From: Grammothele lineata
Lineage: Eukaryota > Basidiomycota > Agaricomycetes > Polyporales > Polyporaceae
Length of the DNA: 64,000 nt
Direction of reading: 5' to 3'
Assembly: GCA_002150815.3 (NCBI GenBank)
Contig: NDFF03000370.1
Coordinates: 682,001 to 746,000, forward strand
Of the stretch, positions 11,791 to 24,636 are shown piece after piece. Numbering within the stretch: position 1 is the stretch's first letter; the number at the start of each line of letters is the position of its first letter. The translations under genes were made by a program, and so were the position numbers. Under the pieces are notes generated by a model. The model was not told the origin of the DNA and ran no database searches. It worked only from the letters and a program-made list of their open reading frames with translations.

Positions 11791-13075
11791 ATGCTGGCCC
11801 GTCTCGGTGCGCAAACCTTTAAACAGACGACCCCCCGCGCGTTCATGCAGACTCGGAGGGCGATCTCCGTCCAGGTGCGTCGTCCGATCGCGCAAGGGAG
11901 TTGGGAAGTAATGTGAGATGCACAGTCTTTACTGCATGGGTCTCCGGAGGCCAAAGAGGAGGGGGATGTTTCGATCCAGCAGCACTCGCGACTCGTGGCG
12001 CGAGGCAAGTATGTGCATGGGTTCGAAGGCGCGTCACTTTCTTCTGTCAATTCCCCGAATGTCTAAATCATTTCTTCTATGCTCTCAGTGCACAAGGTTA
12101 AGCCCTCGGCGGTGAGCGAGTACAAGAAAGCTGCGTAAGTCGTATGGGGGCGTGTGTACGAGGTTCAAGTGCCTTTGCTCACGGTCGGCGTTAGAGAGGC
12201 GTACTACACCGGCATAAAGGATGATCCGGAGCTGCACGTGAAACTTACTGGCAGTTGGGAGACTGTCGTTGGAGAGCAGGACGTGTTCTGTATGTGACAC
12301 TTACGCCGCTGTTCCTCTCATGTGCTCACGCTTCTGACAGTCCATATCTTGGAATACGAGAACTACTCCGGTTATGATAAGACCACCCAGAAGATCAAGA
12401 ACTCCGAGGTGCTCCCGTTCATACTCACGGTTCAACGCAGACGAACTTAACTTTTAACAGCATCTGGAAACGTACCACAGGCTGATACCTTACCTTACTT
12501 CGCGTTCCCAGCAACTCTGTCAGGAGTTTGCATTCTTCCCTACAGTCCCTCCTCGTACTGAGGGCGGTGTCTTCGAGTTGCGGACGTATCAGCTGCACCC
12601 AGGCACGCTGTTGCAGTGGGAGCACACATGGTTAGTACGGCTGAGGTCGGTCAGTATATGTGGGGCATCCCTGATGTCCGATGACAGGAGAAAGGGCATC
12701 GAGGCACGCCGGAAGTTTGTTGCACCCGTAGGGGCATGGTTCTCGCAAGTGGGCCGGTTGCACCAAGTGCACCACATGTGGCAATACCCGTGCGTACCCC
12801 GCCGACTATTGTTTTGCTGCCGATCACGTCACCGATCGGCTCATGTCTTGTTGACAGAGACCTCCAGAGCAGGAAGGACACGCGTGAGCGTGCATGGGCC
12901 CTGGACGGCTGGTCGGAGACGGTCTCGAAGGTGCGTTACGATCTTTGTCCAAGCGGGATGATCGTGTCAGGTAGAGTTGTTACTAATTGTGCTGCGGCCC
13001 GCGCAGACCGCAGAATACTCGATGCTCATGGACGCAAGTGTTCTGGAGCCGCTGTCGTTCAGTCCCCTCAAGTGA
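11791..13075 (+). CDS. NIPSNAP-family mitochondrial protein
   Basis: The first exon encodes MLARLGAQTFKQTTPRAFMQ and a following RRAIS, a basic presequence typical of mitochondrial import. Two NIPSNAP repeats follow. The first contains ARGKYVHGFEVHKVKPSAV and GSWETVVGEQDVFFHILEYE; the second has GGVFELRTYQLHPGTLLQWE, WFSQVGRLHQVHHMWQYPDL and the C-terminal SVLEPLSFSPLK. Nine exons give about 260 residues. The family is linked to mitochondria and mitophagy signalling in animals; in fungi the role is not settled. The intron at 12029-12088 needs a GC donor: the GT donor just downstream would bring an early stop, while GAAG|GC...AG gives the conserved E-VHKVKP junction. The 3' end lies well before the forkhead gene. 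Confidence 0.88.
12029..12088 (+). other. GC-AG intron in the NIPSNAP gene
   Basis: Sixty bases beginning GCGCGT and ending CTCTCAG. Joining exon end GAAG to TGCACAAG keeps the conserved YVHGFEVHKVKP block; using the nearest GT at 12032 would create a stop soon after. The intron is therefore read as non-canonical GC-AG. Confidence 0.7.
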
Positions 13076-13975
13076 GCATGCGTGCGATGGACATGAGCAC
13101 AGACTGGGAGACAAGCCGGCTGAGCTGACACGGGTGGATGGCCGGGAGAGGCGTGGGGGCGACACATCCGGGGAGGATGTCGGGTGGTGGTCGATCAAGT
13201 TGCTTGGACGGCGCATGTGTGTGTGTGATTTCCGGAATAGGCTTAGTGGCAGCTGGGGTCGTGATCGCCGACCAATCAGCGACGCCGGCGCCGAGCGATC
13301 CCGGCGGCACCTGCCATTCTCGTGTAATTGCGACTTCGGGCGGCTTATAAACAGATAAGTGTCGTGTGTACGTACAGCGTACGTACATGCCCTTTTCAGG
13401 CGCATGACCGATAGGTGGACCAATAATCAGGGTGCGATGGAGTCTACCGGGCCCTGTACTCGCAACGATCACGTCTTGTCCTCTCGCGCTCCTGCCTCGC
13501 GCGTCGTGCAGGGATCGATGGGTCCGCAACGGTGCTTGTTATGGATTATCGCGGCTGGATCAGGGCCACGGGGTCCGTTTCGGCTAGGCCTTCGGTTCGC
13601 GCAAAAGTCCGATAAACCACAACAAACAGAGTGCTTCAGTGCATCCGCCACGGTTATGTGTCCCCTGGAAAAATCGCGTCAAAATATCTGTAACTGCCGA
13701 GGACGCGAGAATCAAAATCGCAGACGAGTCCGCGGACGTGTCGTGAGGGGCGAGGCGTGCAGAGGGGGTGAAAAGGCTGTGCGTTTGTTTAGATCGGGGG
13801 GTCGGATCTAATACAGAACAAAGGGCGAGTGGGGGTCATGGACCCACAAGCTCAACTTGTGCGCCTACTCTTGCCTTTTCCTCTCCCCCGTCACACCCAC
13901 ACTCTCCTCCCACCGTCGCTCTTCCCCTCTCCCCGCCTTCCCTCCGCCCCCGCTCCTTTCCCCCATCCCCCGTTC
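13076..13975. other. Intergenic region before the forkhead gene
   Basis: No gene is visible. The last 100 bases (about 13860-13970) are strongly C- and T-rich on the plus strand, a common feature just upstream of fungal translation starts. Confidence 0.5.
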
Positions 13976-15977
13976 ATGGCCAGCCTCAACAACCTCCTCA
14001 ATCCCGAATCCGCCTATGAATCCTCTGCCAGGTACGTGCATTCTGATCGTCATCTTACCCCTCTCACGCCCTCTGCGGCCTCTCGCTCGCGCCGTCCAGA
14101 CTTCAGGCTGCCCGCCCTCCAAGCAGCGCGGCTACCTCTCCCACGGAGAAGACCCTAGAAGCCGGGGGCTTCATGGGTGTCGCGCTGAGGGCGCCTCCCC
14201 GTGCGGAGGTCGTGGTGCGCCATCATGAGCCTCATCCAGATTGCCCGGACACCCTCGCATGCCTCCCTGACACCGACGGGCGTCCGCAACACACACTCCC
14301 CGTCATCTTGCGCTGTACAATCCTTGGCAGTCCGCGCAAACGGTTGACTATTCGGGAGATTTATGCTGCAATGGAGAGGAAGTACCCATATTATAAGACG
14401 GCTGGGCCTGCGTGGAAGGTATGTGCTTGACTAGTCATGCAAAAAACTCCGCCCTGGCATCCCTTCACTGTGAAGGTGCTGAATGCGATGTTCAGCAATC
14501 GGTACGCCATCACCTGTCCTTAAATCGTTTATTCGAGCGTCAACCGCGCCCTCCCTCCGATCCTGGATTCGGGTCGTATTGGACGGTTAACCTGGATGCA
14601 CCCCCTGGCACCAAACGTCCGAGAAAGAGAGGTCGGAACAACAAAAATGAGAATCATGATGCTGGAGCCGTCGCAGCATTAGGTCCGCCCCATACCAATA
14701 TCCTCCCCATGCGCGTGCAGCCACCTCCTCTCCCCACGCTTCCTGTTCCGCCTTTGACCCACCCCTCTCACCTGCCTCCACCACCGTCGGCTACTCCGTC
14801 GGTGTCATCAACAGTGGTGTCTTTGTCCCCCAACCCCGCATCTGCGTCATCAAGTTCTGCTTCACCATCTATGCGCCAGCCTCCCCATTCGTCTCAACCT
14901 CCGTCCCCGGCAGAACATATGATGATGCTGCCCAGCCCATCGTCGCATCCGTCTCCTCAACACCTACACCCTCAGTCGCGCTACCCCCCTCCACCTCACA
15001 GTGTGCACCCTCACGCGCAATCGCCGCACTCTCCGCATGCGCCTCCGCTCCCTCATCATTCGCGCATGCAGACAAGCCCCCATGGAACTCATCATGTCCC
15101 TTCACATGTACAATCTCATCATGCTTCACATTCGCACTCGCATCCGCATCTCCATTCTGTACCTCCTCATCCTCATTCTGTACCTTCCCCGCATGTTCAT
15201 CCACCCCCGCCTTATGCACATAACACCTCGCCTCCAGGCCATCCACCCCCGCATTCACACGTCCATTCTCAGCCGCCTTCCCACTCTCATGCTCATTCTC
15301 ATCACGGCCATCCGCGCTCGCACCAACATCCCAACACCAGTCCGAGTTCCCAGCAGCCGCCCGTATCCACTATTGCGAAGTTGCGACCCGTGGATAGCCG
15401 GTCGTTCAACTCCAGTGCTGCGAATCACAAGTACTATGGGGACGACGACGATGACGACGACGACGAGATGGACTGGGACGACGAGATGGACGTTCCGCAG
15501 TACTCGGACGATGACTACTCTAGCTCTGAAGACCTTCCGTACCAGTACGACCCTCGCTCTCATAACCGCAGCGGTGGCCCCTATTCTGGTTCCAATCACC
15601 GCTCACATTCATCAAAGGCGCCGGCCTCCAATAGGGGGCTGCACGGCGCTTTCTCAAGCTACTCAGCTCACGAACAGCCCGACCTACATGCTACCATTGA
15701 CCGGCTGAAGATGGAAATGGGCGGATTGAAAAGACAATCGCAGGACGCAGTGAACGCGTCACTACGACTCTCCGATCAGCTCTCAGACGTACAACGGGAA
15801 GCAGAGCACACGAAAGCCGAACTATTGAAGCTGCTGGACGAAGAGAGAATGCGACGAATTCAGGCCGAGAAGGTTGCGGACGACGAGGCGCGGAGGCGTC
15901 GTTCGGCCGAGGAGTCGCTTCGCCAGTTTCGGGCACAGGTGAATCAAGCCCAGCGTAAGCCTTACAGCCAAGGCTGA
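13976..15977 (+). CDS. Forkhead transcription factor with histidine-rich tail
   Basis: A 618-residue protein from three exons (13976-14031, 14100-14418, 14496-15977). The DNA-binding forkhead (winged helix) domain spans roughly residues 84-170: LGSPRKRLTIREIYAAMERK, then KYPYYKTAGPAWKQSVRHHL and SLNRLFERQP, ending with GFGSYWTVNLDAPPGTKRPR and a basic stretch. The recognition helix N/S-VRHHLSLN is intact and crosses the second intron. Residues about 280-405 are a very histidine-, proline- and serine-rich low-complexity tract; near 440 there is an acidic run (DDDDDDDD) and around 520-612 a heptad-like coiled coil (TIDRLKMEMGGLKRQ and following), probably for dimerisation. It should be a nuclear regulator; targets are unknown. 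Confidence 0.9.
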
Positions 15978-17433
15978 TTGGCCCGCCCGCGGATCTTTTT
16001 CGTTTTCTTCTGTGCCGCCCTTATCCCTCTCGCTTTCCTTCTGCGGATACATGCTACCGTTCCTTTCATCTGCTCCGACATCACGTGTGACCCGCAGCTT
16101 CAACTTCGCCCCTTGTTCCTTGTTTACGGATGTTCTACCCGTCTTTTGTGCTTACTTACCCACCGGCCTCTGCATCGTCATCTCATCCACTTATCACTGC
16201 TCGTTTCGCGCCTGTTGCCGCGCCACATCGCTCACATGACTGTACTCATCTACCCTCTCTCGCTCTTATCGTCTGACTTATGCGTAATCCCCTTTCAGGA
16301 GTACTATGGGTTTCCCTGTCTAGTCTACCGTCCATGCGTCCATGCAGCTTGGCGACAGTACATAAAAAGAAGCGCATGTCCGAAGACGGACCGAATCCCC
16401 TCAATCACGAGTGTTGTGCGCCACCGATCCGAGGCCTAGTTTACTGGTTCCGAGGCGTAACACTCAGGCCCCGGCTTCCATTCCCCACACGCAGCCGCAT
16501 CCTAGTGCCAGCTTCAGAAGCTCGATCTTCATGTTCGATGGCCATTGTACCTTCTCGGGGTGGGTTGTGGTCAGGCCGCTTAGCGACGGTGATGGAAGGG
16601 CGTATAAGCGTGAGTGGGCGTGGGTGCACGAAGGGCCCCAATGAGACCCCATGTCCTTCCCGATCTGGAAGTGCGTTTCTACTCGACGAACGGGAAGGAG
16701 CAGGAAGTGGCCCACGCGACTGGCGCGCGCAGAACAGCAGCCCCCTTCTTTGCCGGCTGATGAAGCAGCCGGGCTCACAGAACAGCGGCCGGGTCCTGCA
16801 CGGGGGCGCAGAAGGGTGCCCTCTTGTCCCGCTCTTGAGGCCGGCTTCTCTCACGGCTTGCGAAGGCAGGGCCGTGTGAGTGCGAGGGCGGGTGGCGGCC
16901 TGGCACAAACTCCGCTGAATACGCCCGCTGGCGCCGGCCTCACGAGGTGCGCTCGCCGTCGGAGTCCGCGCGTTCCGCAACGATGCGAGAGGACGTTCGT
17001 CGCGCGTAGGTCGCCCGCCACGGGCTGCCACCACGGCTCCTCTGGGACACTGAGCAGCATTCCATCAGCGAAGGAAGCTCGCCCCGTGGACAGCGGTGGG
17101 CGTGTGCACATGTCGGCATCGGATGATATGGGTGCATGCGGCGCTTCGGCGGATCTCGCTCAGGCCGCAAGCCGCCTGGAGCTTGAGCTTCCCGGGCGCC
17201 CCTTCGCCGTCGAGCGCCCGTCCCCAACCTCACGATCAGAAAGGCTGATAAGTGTATTTAGGCGCTGGGAGGAGTGCGATTAAAGCTCTTGCACAACAAC
17301 CACAAACAACCCCGGCAATTTGCGCCCACTGAGGCCAGCGCTTGATTACCGGCGCGTCCGGCTAGCGCGCGAGCAATTCTGCGCAAAGAGGCGCCCAACG
17401 ATCGTCCCGTGCCTTTCCTCCTTTCCTCCGCAC
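15978..17433. other. Intergenic region, 3' of forkhead gene and 5' of UTP13
   Basis: The first 400 bases look like 3' untranslated sequence (T- and C-rich). From 16400 to 17280 long open frames exist on both strands, but none shows a known domain or convincing splicing, so no gene is called. Confidence 0.45.
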
Positions 17434-20400
17434 ATGGACCCGTCCTCCCGTCCGAAGCTCAGAACCGCGTATGTTTTGTCGTGCATATATGCTGCTGCAA
17501 CGCTCTAACTGGACGTTATAGCTTCAAGAAGGGTAGGGTCATCGCACCCCTGCACACTGCTGGGCCTGTAGCTCTCACTCCGGATGGCGCGAGGCTGGTC
17601 ACCTGTGTAGGCGAGGATGCTCTTTTGACGGACGTCAAGGCAGGTGTGGAGATCTGCCGTTTCCTGGGGGTGAGCGACGCGTTCTCATTCCCTGTCTGCA
17701 AGCACTGAATCAAAGCATGTGTGCAATCAGGACACAGAATCCATCACCTCCCTATGTGTCACCCCTTCGGCCTCCCACCTCGTCCTCTTCACTTCCTCAT
17801 TGTCCCTCCGCATATATGAGATCCCAACCTCCCTCGTACCACAACAAAAACCGATCAAGCCGGTGCGGGTCATCGCGCGGGCGCACGACGCGCCCGTTCA
17901 TGTGTGCAAGGCAGACCCCACCTCAACCTATCTCGCGTCTGGTGCGGCGGATGGAGTTGTCAAGGTCTGGGACATCCTCCGTGGGTACGTCACCCATCTA
18001 TTCAAGGGCCACGGAGGCGTCGTCTCCGCGCTCGCATTCAACTACCCCTTCGACCCATCCGCGGTCGTCCGTGAGCAGAAGATGCAGCTCATTACGGCCT
18101 CTGTCGACACCCGCATCCGCATATTCGACCTTTCTGCCGCCGCGACCCGCACCGGCGGTGGCTCAAAACCCGAGGCCGTGCTCGAAGGCCATGTATCCGT
18201 ACCTCGCGGACTTGATGTGTCGACGGACGGGAAATGGCTCGTCAGTGGGGGGCGCGATTCTGTCGTGCTGGTCTGGGATATTTCTCCGAAGGCACCCGCT
18301 TCCGTGAAGAAGAGCAGCAAAGGAAAAGATAGAGAAGCCAGCTTTGTGCCCACCCTGGCCAAAACGATCCCTGTACTCGAGCGTGTCGAAGCGGTCGGAC
18401 TTCTGCTCCCTGATGAAGACCTGGCCGGTGCGCCTTCTGGCTCTGGGAAGCTCCGATTCTACACCGGAGGCGAGAAAGGCCTCGTCAAAATCTGGGATGC
18501 GCGCGAGGGGAGCGTGTTGTTCACGCTAGGGCAGGAACACGACGAGGCGGCAGAAGACCAAGAGGAGCAACGACAAATCGTAGACGCCATGTACGTATAC
18601 CCTCGTCTTCTAGCAAGGGCGAGTTTTCCAGAGCCGCTCACGGTAATTCCGCAGTTACGTACCATCAACCTCCACCATCGTCTCCATCCATGCGGACCAG
18701 AACATTCTGTTCCACTCGCTCTTGACCCAGGCGCTCAGCCGGCAGCTCATCGGATTCAATGACGAAATCATTGATGCGACCTTCTTGTCCCCGCACGTAC
18801 CGCTTCAGGCGCCTGCGCTTTCCCCCTTGTCCGATACGCACGTAGCGCTCGCGACAAACTCCTCCCTCATCCGAGTTTACTCGACGTCCTCCCTAGACGC
18901 GCGCCTCATCTCGGGGCACTCCGAGATCGTGCTTTGTTTGGATCGGGGCGCTCAGGGTCGCGTGCTCGCGAGCGGCAGCAAAGACCGCTCAGCGCGCATA
19001 TGGGCTCCGGTCCGCTCGCATGCGGATAGCATTGACGACCAGACGGTACCGGAATGGCGCTGCGTAGCAGTATGCGAGGGGCACGCAGAAAGCGTCGGGG
19101 CGATCGCGATGTCGCGCAAGGCGCTATCGGGCGAGTCGGACAGTTCCGCGTCGGGCTCGGGGAGCGAGCACCTGCGCTTCATGTTCACCGGGAGCCAGGA
19201 CCGCACGATCAAGATGTGGGACCTCTCCACGGTGCCGCTCTTAGCGGACGTGGACGATGAGGATGATGACGACGCGGCACCCGTCAAGTGCAAGAGCCTG
19301 ACGACACACAAGGCACACGACAAGGACATCAACGCGCTCGATGTCGCGCCAAACGACCGGTTACTCGTCTCAGGCTCGCAAGACCGTACAGCGAAGGTGT
19401 GGGAGATTGAGTACGTTACGACGGGCGCAGGCGTGCGCGGTGAGCTGCGCCTACTCGGGACGTGCAAGGGCCATAAGCGCGGGGTGTGGTGCGTGCGCTT
19501 CGGGCGCGCGGAGCGCGTGCTCGCGACGGGCAGTGGGGATAAGACAGTGAAACTCTGGAGCTTGGACGACTTCACGTGCGTGAAGACGTTCGAGGGGCAC
19601 ACTAACTCGGTGCTGCGGGTGGACTTCATCAATGCGGGGATGCAGATGGTCAGCAGCGCGAGCGACGGGCTCGTCAAGTTGTGGAACGTCCGAGACGAGA
19701 CGTGCGCAGCCACCATGGACAACCACGAGGACAAGGTTTGTGTGGTTTAGCACGATGTGGCTTCGCGCAGCTGACAAGTCCCTTGCAGGTCTGGGCTCTC
19801 ACGGTCAGCACTGACGAATCGATGATCGTCTCCGGCGCCGCAGATTCGGTTGTCACATTCTGGCAGGACTGCACTGAAGAGCAGCAGGCGGAGAAGGACT
19901 CGCAACGCGCCGAGCTAGTGCAGAAGTAAGTCCACCATCCGTATTCCTCCTCGAAGCTCATTCCTGACGTGGATGCCACGCAGGGAACAAGACTTTGCCA
20001 ACTACCTCGAGCTGCACGACTACCGCAACGCGATCCTCCTCGCGCTCAGTATGTCTCAGCCCGGACGCTTGTACAACCTCTTCTCCTCCCTCCCCTCTGC
20101 CCCTTCCCCCTCGTCTGCAGCGGCGTCCATCACTGGCCACCCCGCAGTCGACGAGGTCCTGCGCACGTTGCCCGGGGCGGACCTCGCCCGCCTGCTGCGA
20201 TACGTTCGCGACTGGAACGCGCGCGCCAAGACCGGCGCCGTCGCCCAGCGCGTGCTGCACGCCATCGTCAAGCTCCGCCCCGCTGCGGACCTCGCGCGCG
20301 CATTCGACGACGAGGCCGCGCTCGCCGCTGCTTCTGCGTCCGTCGGCGAGAGCGAGGAGGGGAGAACAGCCGCAGCTCAGCTCCCACCCCAGGAGGGGCG

Positions 20401-20629
20401 CGGCGCCACGGCGCTCAAGGAGCTCGTGGACGCGCTGATCCCGTATACGGAGCGGCACCTGACGCGCATGGAGAAGCTGCTGCAGGACAGCTACGTCGTC
20501 GAGCATCTTCTTTCAGAGATGGACGACGGGATGTTTGGCGAGCTCGGTGACGACGGCGTCGGCGACGATGATGCTGAGGTCGGGATCCAGCCGATGGACG
20601 TCGACAGGGCTATTGCCGTCTCCGCGTGA
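17434..20629 (+). CDS. UTP13: U3 snoRNP processome WD40 protein UTP13 (TBL3 homologue)
   Basis: Subunit of the UTP-B complex of the small-subunit processome, needed for early 18S pre-rRNA processing in the nucleolus. Spliced introns lie at about 17469-17520, 17670-17748, 18592-18654, 19735-19788 and 19926-19981. About a dozen WD40 repeats are seen, for example SGAADGVVKVWDI, SGGRDSVVLVWDI, SGSKDRSARIWAP, TGSQDRTIKMWDL, SGSQDRTAKVWEI, TGSGDKTVKLWSL and SSASDGLVKLWNV. After the propellers comes the Utp13 C-terminal domain beginning EQDFANYLELHDYRNAILLA and continuing with YVRDWNARAKTG and a terminal acidic tail. An acidic insert with a DDEDDDDAA run interrupts one blade of the second propeller. 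Size and architecture match the family. Confidence 0.93.
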
Positions 20630-20923
20630 GGTGCTGGTATGTAAAAGTAATGTATTTCATCTATTCTAAAGCATTGTTTTGCTTCTCGAAGGACTTCCAT
20701 GTTAGCACAGCTCTGGCTCCTTCTGTCCTTCAGGAAGGCCCCGGTTTGGATCGTGGATGAGAGAAAGCTAAATCTCGACAGGATCCGAATGACGGTGTAC
20801 AGCGTGTGAAGTGTATGGATACAATTGCATGCGAAGAGGACAGCATATTATGAACAAAACTACAGAGTCGGTCGGCACTATCCTACACATCCTCCAGACC
20901 TCGAGCGCGTGTACGATCGCACA

Positions 20924-22925
20924 TCACGTGAAGATGACCTTCTCGCCGGGACGACCCTCTGACAAGAGAACGACGGCCTATGGGAAGCATTGTCAGCTGG
21001 CGGGTACGACGAAATAACGCGTGGAAAACGTACGTATTTGCCACTGATCTTCCAGCCTTCCTCTTCTTTGTCCAGGCGCTCCGCGAGCTCGTCGCCGTCA
21101 GGGCCGAGGCCGACCACGACGTCGCTCTTGATCGTGCGCATACTGCAGACACGAGGCGCGCCGGCAGCGGACGCCATGGGGCCGATCGCAATCTCGAATT
21201 CGGTCGACGGGGGCGCGGCGCAGTCGTACGTGAGCTTACGGTGGTTGAGGTCGCCCTTGAAGATGACGAGGTCGGAGCGCGAGAGGTGGAGGAACAGATC
21301 GGGCGCCTCGTTGTGGAGCTCCCAGAAGGTAAAGCCCGTGCACCAGAACGGATGCTGCTCATAGATCCACTTGCCCTCCTTCTCGTACTGCTTCCAGCGC
21401 ATGCCGAGCCGACGGAGACTGTCGAGCTCCTCGTCACTCGCCTTCGGGAAGAGGTGGCCGTAGACCATCGAATTCAAGAGCCACTCCCAATCTTGGCGGG
21501 TGACATCGGACACGAACCAGGGGTACCGCTTTCCGTGGAAGCGCACCTCCTTCGCGAGACCACTTTGGATCAAGAAGTCCGCTACGGGTTTGTGTGAGAA
21601 ACTGTACATTTGCGTCATGCGGCTGAACAGACACACCATAGACGCAGTCGCAGTACAACTCGAACCCAGCGTTGTCGAGCACAAAGTCTACGCGCCCGCC
21701 GGTGTTTGCGCGCAAGCTGACGACGGTCTCCCAGAGACGCTTCGTGTGGTTTCCAAGAATGTTCTTCTCGGTTGCAGCAAGGTTGGCGCCTCCGGTGGAC
21801 TGAAGCGACTTGATTTGGTCCTCCGTCATGTTAATGAGAAGCGACAAGTCCGTCGAGTTGCCCCAGAGGCAGACTAGAACCAGGACGTAAACGCCCGAGA
21901 CATTGGCACGGAGTAGAAGCGGACATACTCTGGGTAAGCTCCATGAACATCAGTCGCTCCGCCTCAAGCTTCTCCTCTGCCGAAAGACCATCCTTGAGCG
22001 CGAAGGGCTCCGCGAAGCGCATGGACAATTCGAAGACAGCGTCATGTGAACGCGAGAAGGTGTCGCACTAAAGACGCGTCAATTCTACATCCAGTCACCT
22101 GAGTATGGGGTACGCACCTTTTGGCGGAAGAAGACGTCATAGCTCTTCCAGAATTTGCTCACGCTGAAGCACTCCCGTAGACGGCGGTATTTGTATGCCT
22201 CTGCGAAGAGCCAAGGTGCATTCATGTACGTCTTGCCTACACAATGGATGGAATGCGCAAGTTAACAACACGCATATAGCAAACCGACACGCATATACGC
22301 ACCCTGAAAGTATTTGGCAATGAGCTTGTTCCAAAGAGCGACGTCGGCCTCGCCGTCATCAATGACCGGGCGGAGTTTTGCCTGGGCCTGGAGCTCCTGT
22401 TTGAGAGCGTCCATGCGCTCGATGCACTGGACGAGATCGACGATGCGCTCCTCGCTGTACTCTTGATTCAGGGTCATGACGACGTCGTCGATAGCCTTTC
22501 CAAGAATTGTGGGCAACCGCTGGCCCATAGTCGCGTAGGCAAAGGAGTATCTGCACAGGACGATCGTCGTTGGAATGGTCAAAGAAATGCCTACAGGAGT
22601 GAGCGACATACTCGTGGTATCCACGGTACGCGGGCCATGGCGGGTTGTTGGGGTCAATCTGCCAAGGGATATCAGATATTCGTGCGCATACACGCGGACC
22701 CGGAGGCTCGCGTACCGTGGAAGGTGACCGGGGGTATACTGGCTTGATCTTTTGCCTACTGGGCAGATGCGAGAGCTTCAGGGCTACGCGGTTGGGCGCA
22801 TCCTTGACTCCCGTGGGCTGATTTGGCCGTGGGGCAGCGAGGTTGGGGGCGAGGGTAGACATCTTGGGCTGTGGTTCATCGTGAGTACCGTCGATTGGTG
22901 GCGTCGGGGGGAAGTAGTCGGTCAT
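20924..22925 (-). CDS. DUF89/ARMT1-type damage-control phosphatase
   Basis: Metal-dependent phosphatase of the DUF89 family (yeast Hrt2/YMR027W, human ARMT1 group), thought to remove damaged or excess sugar-phosphate metabolites. Diagnostic motifs are VDFVLDNAGFELYCDC (metal-binding Asp-Asn) and, further on, SRSDLVIFKGDLNHRKLTYD with the conserved lysine and aspartate. The C-terminus reads AVVLLSEGRPGEKVIFT. The N-terminal region has a PPWPAYRGYHE block followed by SFAYATMGQRLPTILGKAID. At least six introns are present. The start at MTDYFPPTPPID is preferred because upstream in-frame sequence is proline- and serine-rich; the junction between the first two exons near 22660-22750 is not resolved. 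It is convergent with UTP13. Confidence 0.85.
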
Positions 22926-24636
22926 GGCTGTGACAAAGGGGGAGATGGAGAAGCGATAGCTCGCGGGAAGGCGGGAGGAGGAGAGGTAGGTAGACGCGAT
23001 ACGACGCGGGAGGGGCTGTGATGGCGAAGAGGCACGTACCTGGGGCTTTATAAGTTGTCGGGGAGACGGGCGAGAAGATGCAAGGATCGCTGTTCCCAAA
23101 AGGCCGAGGGCGCTGGCTTTTCTGTGTTCGGGCAGAGGCGTAAGTACCTCTGAAGGCCCATGACGTCACGCGCCAGTGGCTGATGCGACTGCCGCCCGTC
23201 GCGTCCGCTTCCGGGCCCTGCATTCTCGCGCTCTCCCCACCGTGTCCGTGTGTGCGCCCGCCGTGTGCTGGGCCCTCGACGTCGTCGTCGGGCCCGCGCT
23301 CGCTGGTGCCGGTGTCGCGCGCTCTCGGCAGAGCGACGGTAGGGTCTGCGTGTGCCTTCCTGAGCGGCGCCGTCAGGGAAACCCTCGGCGCCGGAGCTTA
23401 TCTGCGTTATTATCAGTGCCCCATTCGAAACGGCGGCGCGCGTCCGCATCGTCGACTGCCTCTTCAGGCACTCCTCCCGAGTTTCTGCGACGATGCGGCT
23501 GCGTCCTGCTACGGCCTTGCCACGTTCCCCCGCCGCTGCGGCCCATCTGCGGACCACGCCCGGCTTCTATGACACACCCCAGCACACGCTCTGGCGCCCC
23601 ACCGGGCCCTCGACCCGCGGTTCCCCGCCCGGGACACGTCGACTGACTTTCCTGGCTTTCCCCGTCGTCTCACCGTCGTCTCCTCCTCACATGCCTCCTT
23701 CTCTGCGCCAGTCGACCACTTATCCGGTGGGGCATCGAACGCTTTCCATTCCCTCCCGCGCGCTCCGTCACTGACGCAAATACAACCCCCTTATCCAGTC
23801 TCGCTCATATCGGCGCCGTCGTCCGTCCGTTGCACATCCGCGAGTCATCCGCGCTGTCCGATGCCGTCCCGTTCCTCCGGTCTTATTCCAAACGCAGCAT
23901 CAACCTGCATTTTTCACTCCCATTTTCTACGCTCGGAGAACTCGAGCATCGATGATGCGTATTCGCCCATGACCCCGTCGCCGCATCGTCATGTGCAATA
24001 ATACCGTCAATGGCGTTCCCACAGCCGGGACGATGTCATCGGCATTTCGGTCCAGACGTTGTGGAGCAAGTGGGGTGCATCAATATGAACGTGCGTCTCC
24101 CCTTGCGACTCTATTCTCTTATCGGGATCGCACAGACGTGTCTCTGATGTTGTGTGCGCACAGTGACTTCATCATTCGCCCTGCACGAACGCCCTTGGGT
24201 CGAGATACACATCATGACGTTATGCGTTGTCCTCGATGTTGTACGTTTCACTTAATGCCAACACAGCCCCGCGGTGGATCAAGTTCTTCCATAGGACGTT
24301 CGTCGTCTTTGGGGCCGCTCCCTACGGCCCTTTTTGATCCACAGTCGGTGTTCTGTCGCACTCCAGGACACATCCCCGAGCAAAATCTGCTTCGCTCGAG
24401 CGCCACATGCCTTATGCGTGCCTTTGCGTAGAGAACTAAGCAGGGAGATGCAAACGAGGCAAATCTTCCACACAAGCAATACCCGCATAGTACTCGTTCC
24501 ATAACGCGTTCGTCATACATCATATTCATACAACTCCGGAAACAACTAGAATCATCCTATTGCGCTAAATCTAGGGTTCCGAATACAAGACGTAAGTCGA
24601 GCGTGTCTGGCATTAAAGTATGTCCCTCGTACTGAC
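22926..24636. other. Intergenic region upstream of the DUF89 gene
   Basis: About 1.7 kb with GC-rich open frames near 23170-23650 that lack any known domain, and T-rich sequence nearer 24500 that is probably the 3' flank of the con-6 gene. No gene, repeat or RNA gene is supported. Confidence 0.45.

Noticed and set aside
16651..17283. Plus-strand open frame of 210 codons before UTP13
   Set aside because: No recognisable motif, strong overlap with minus-strand frames, composition matches random GC-rich sequence.
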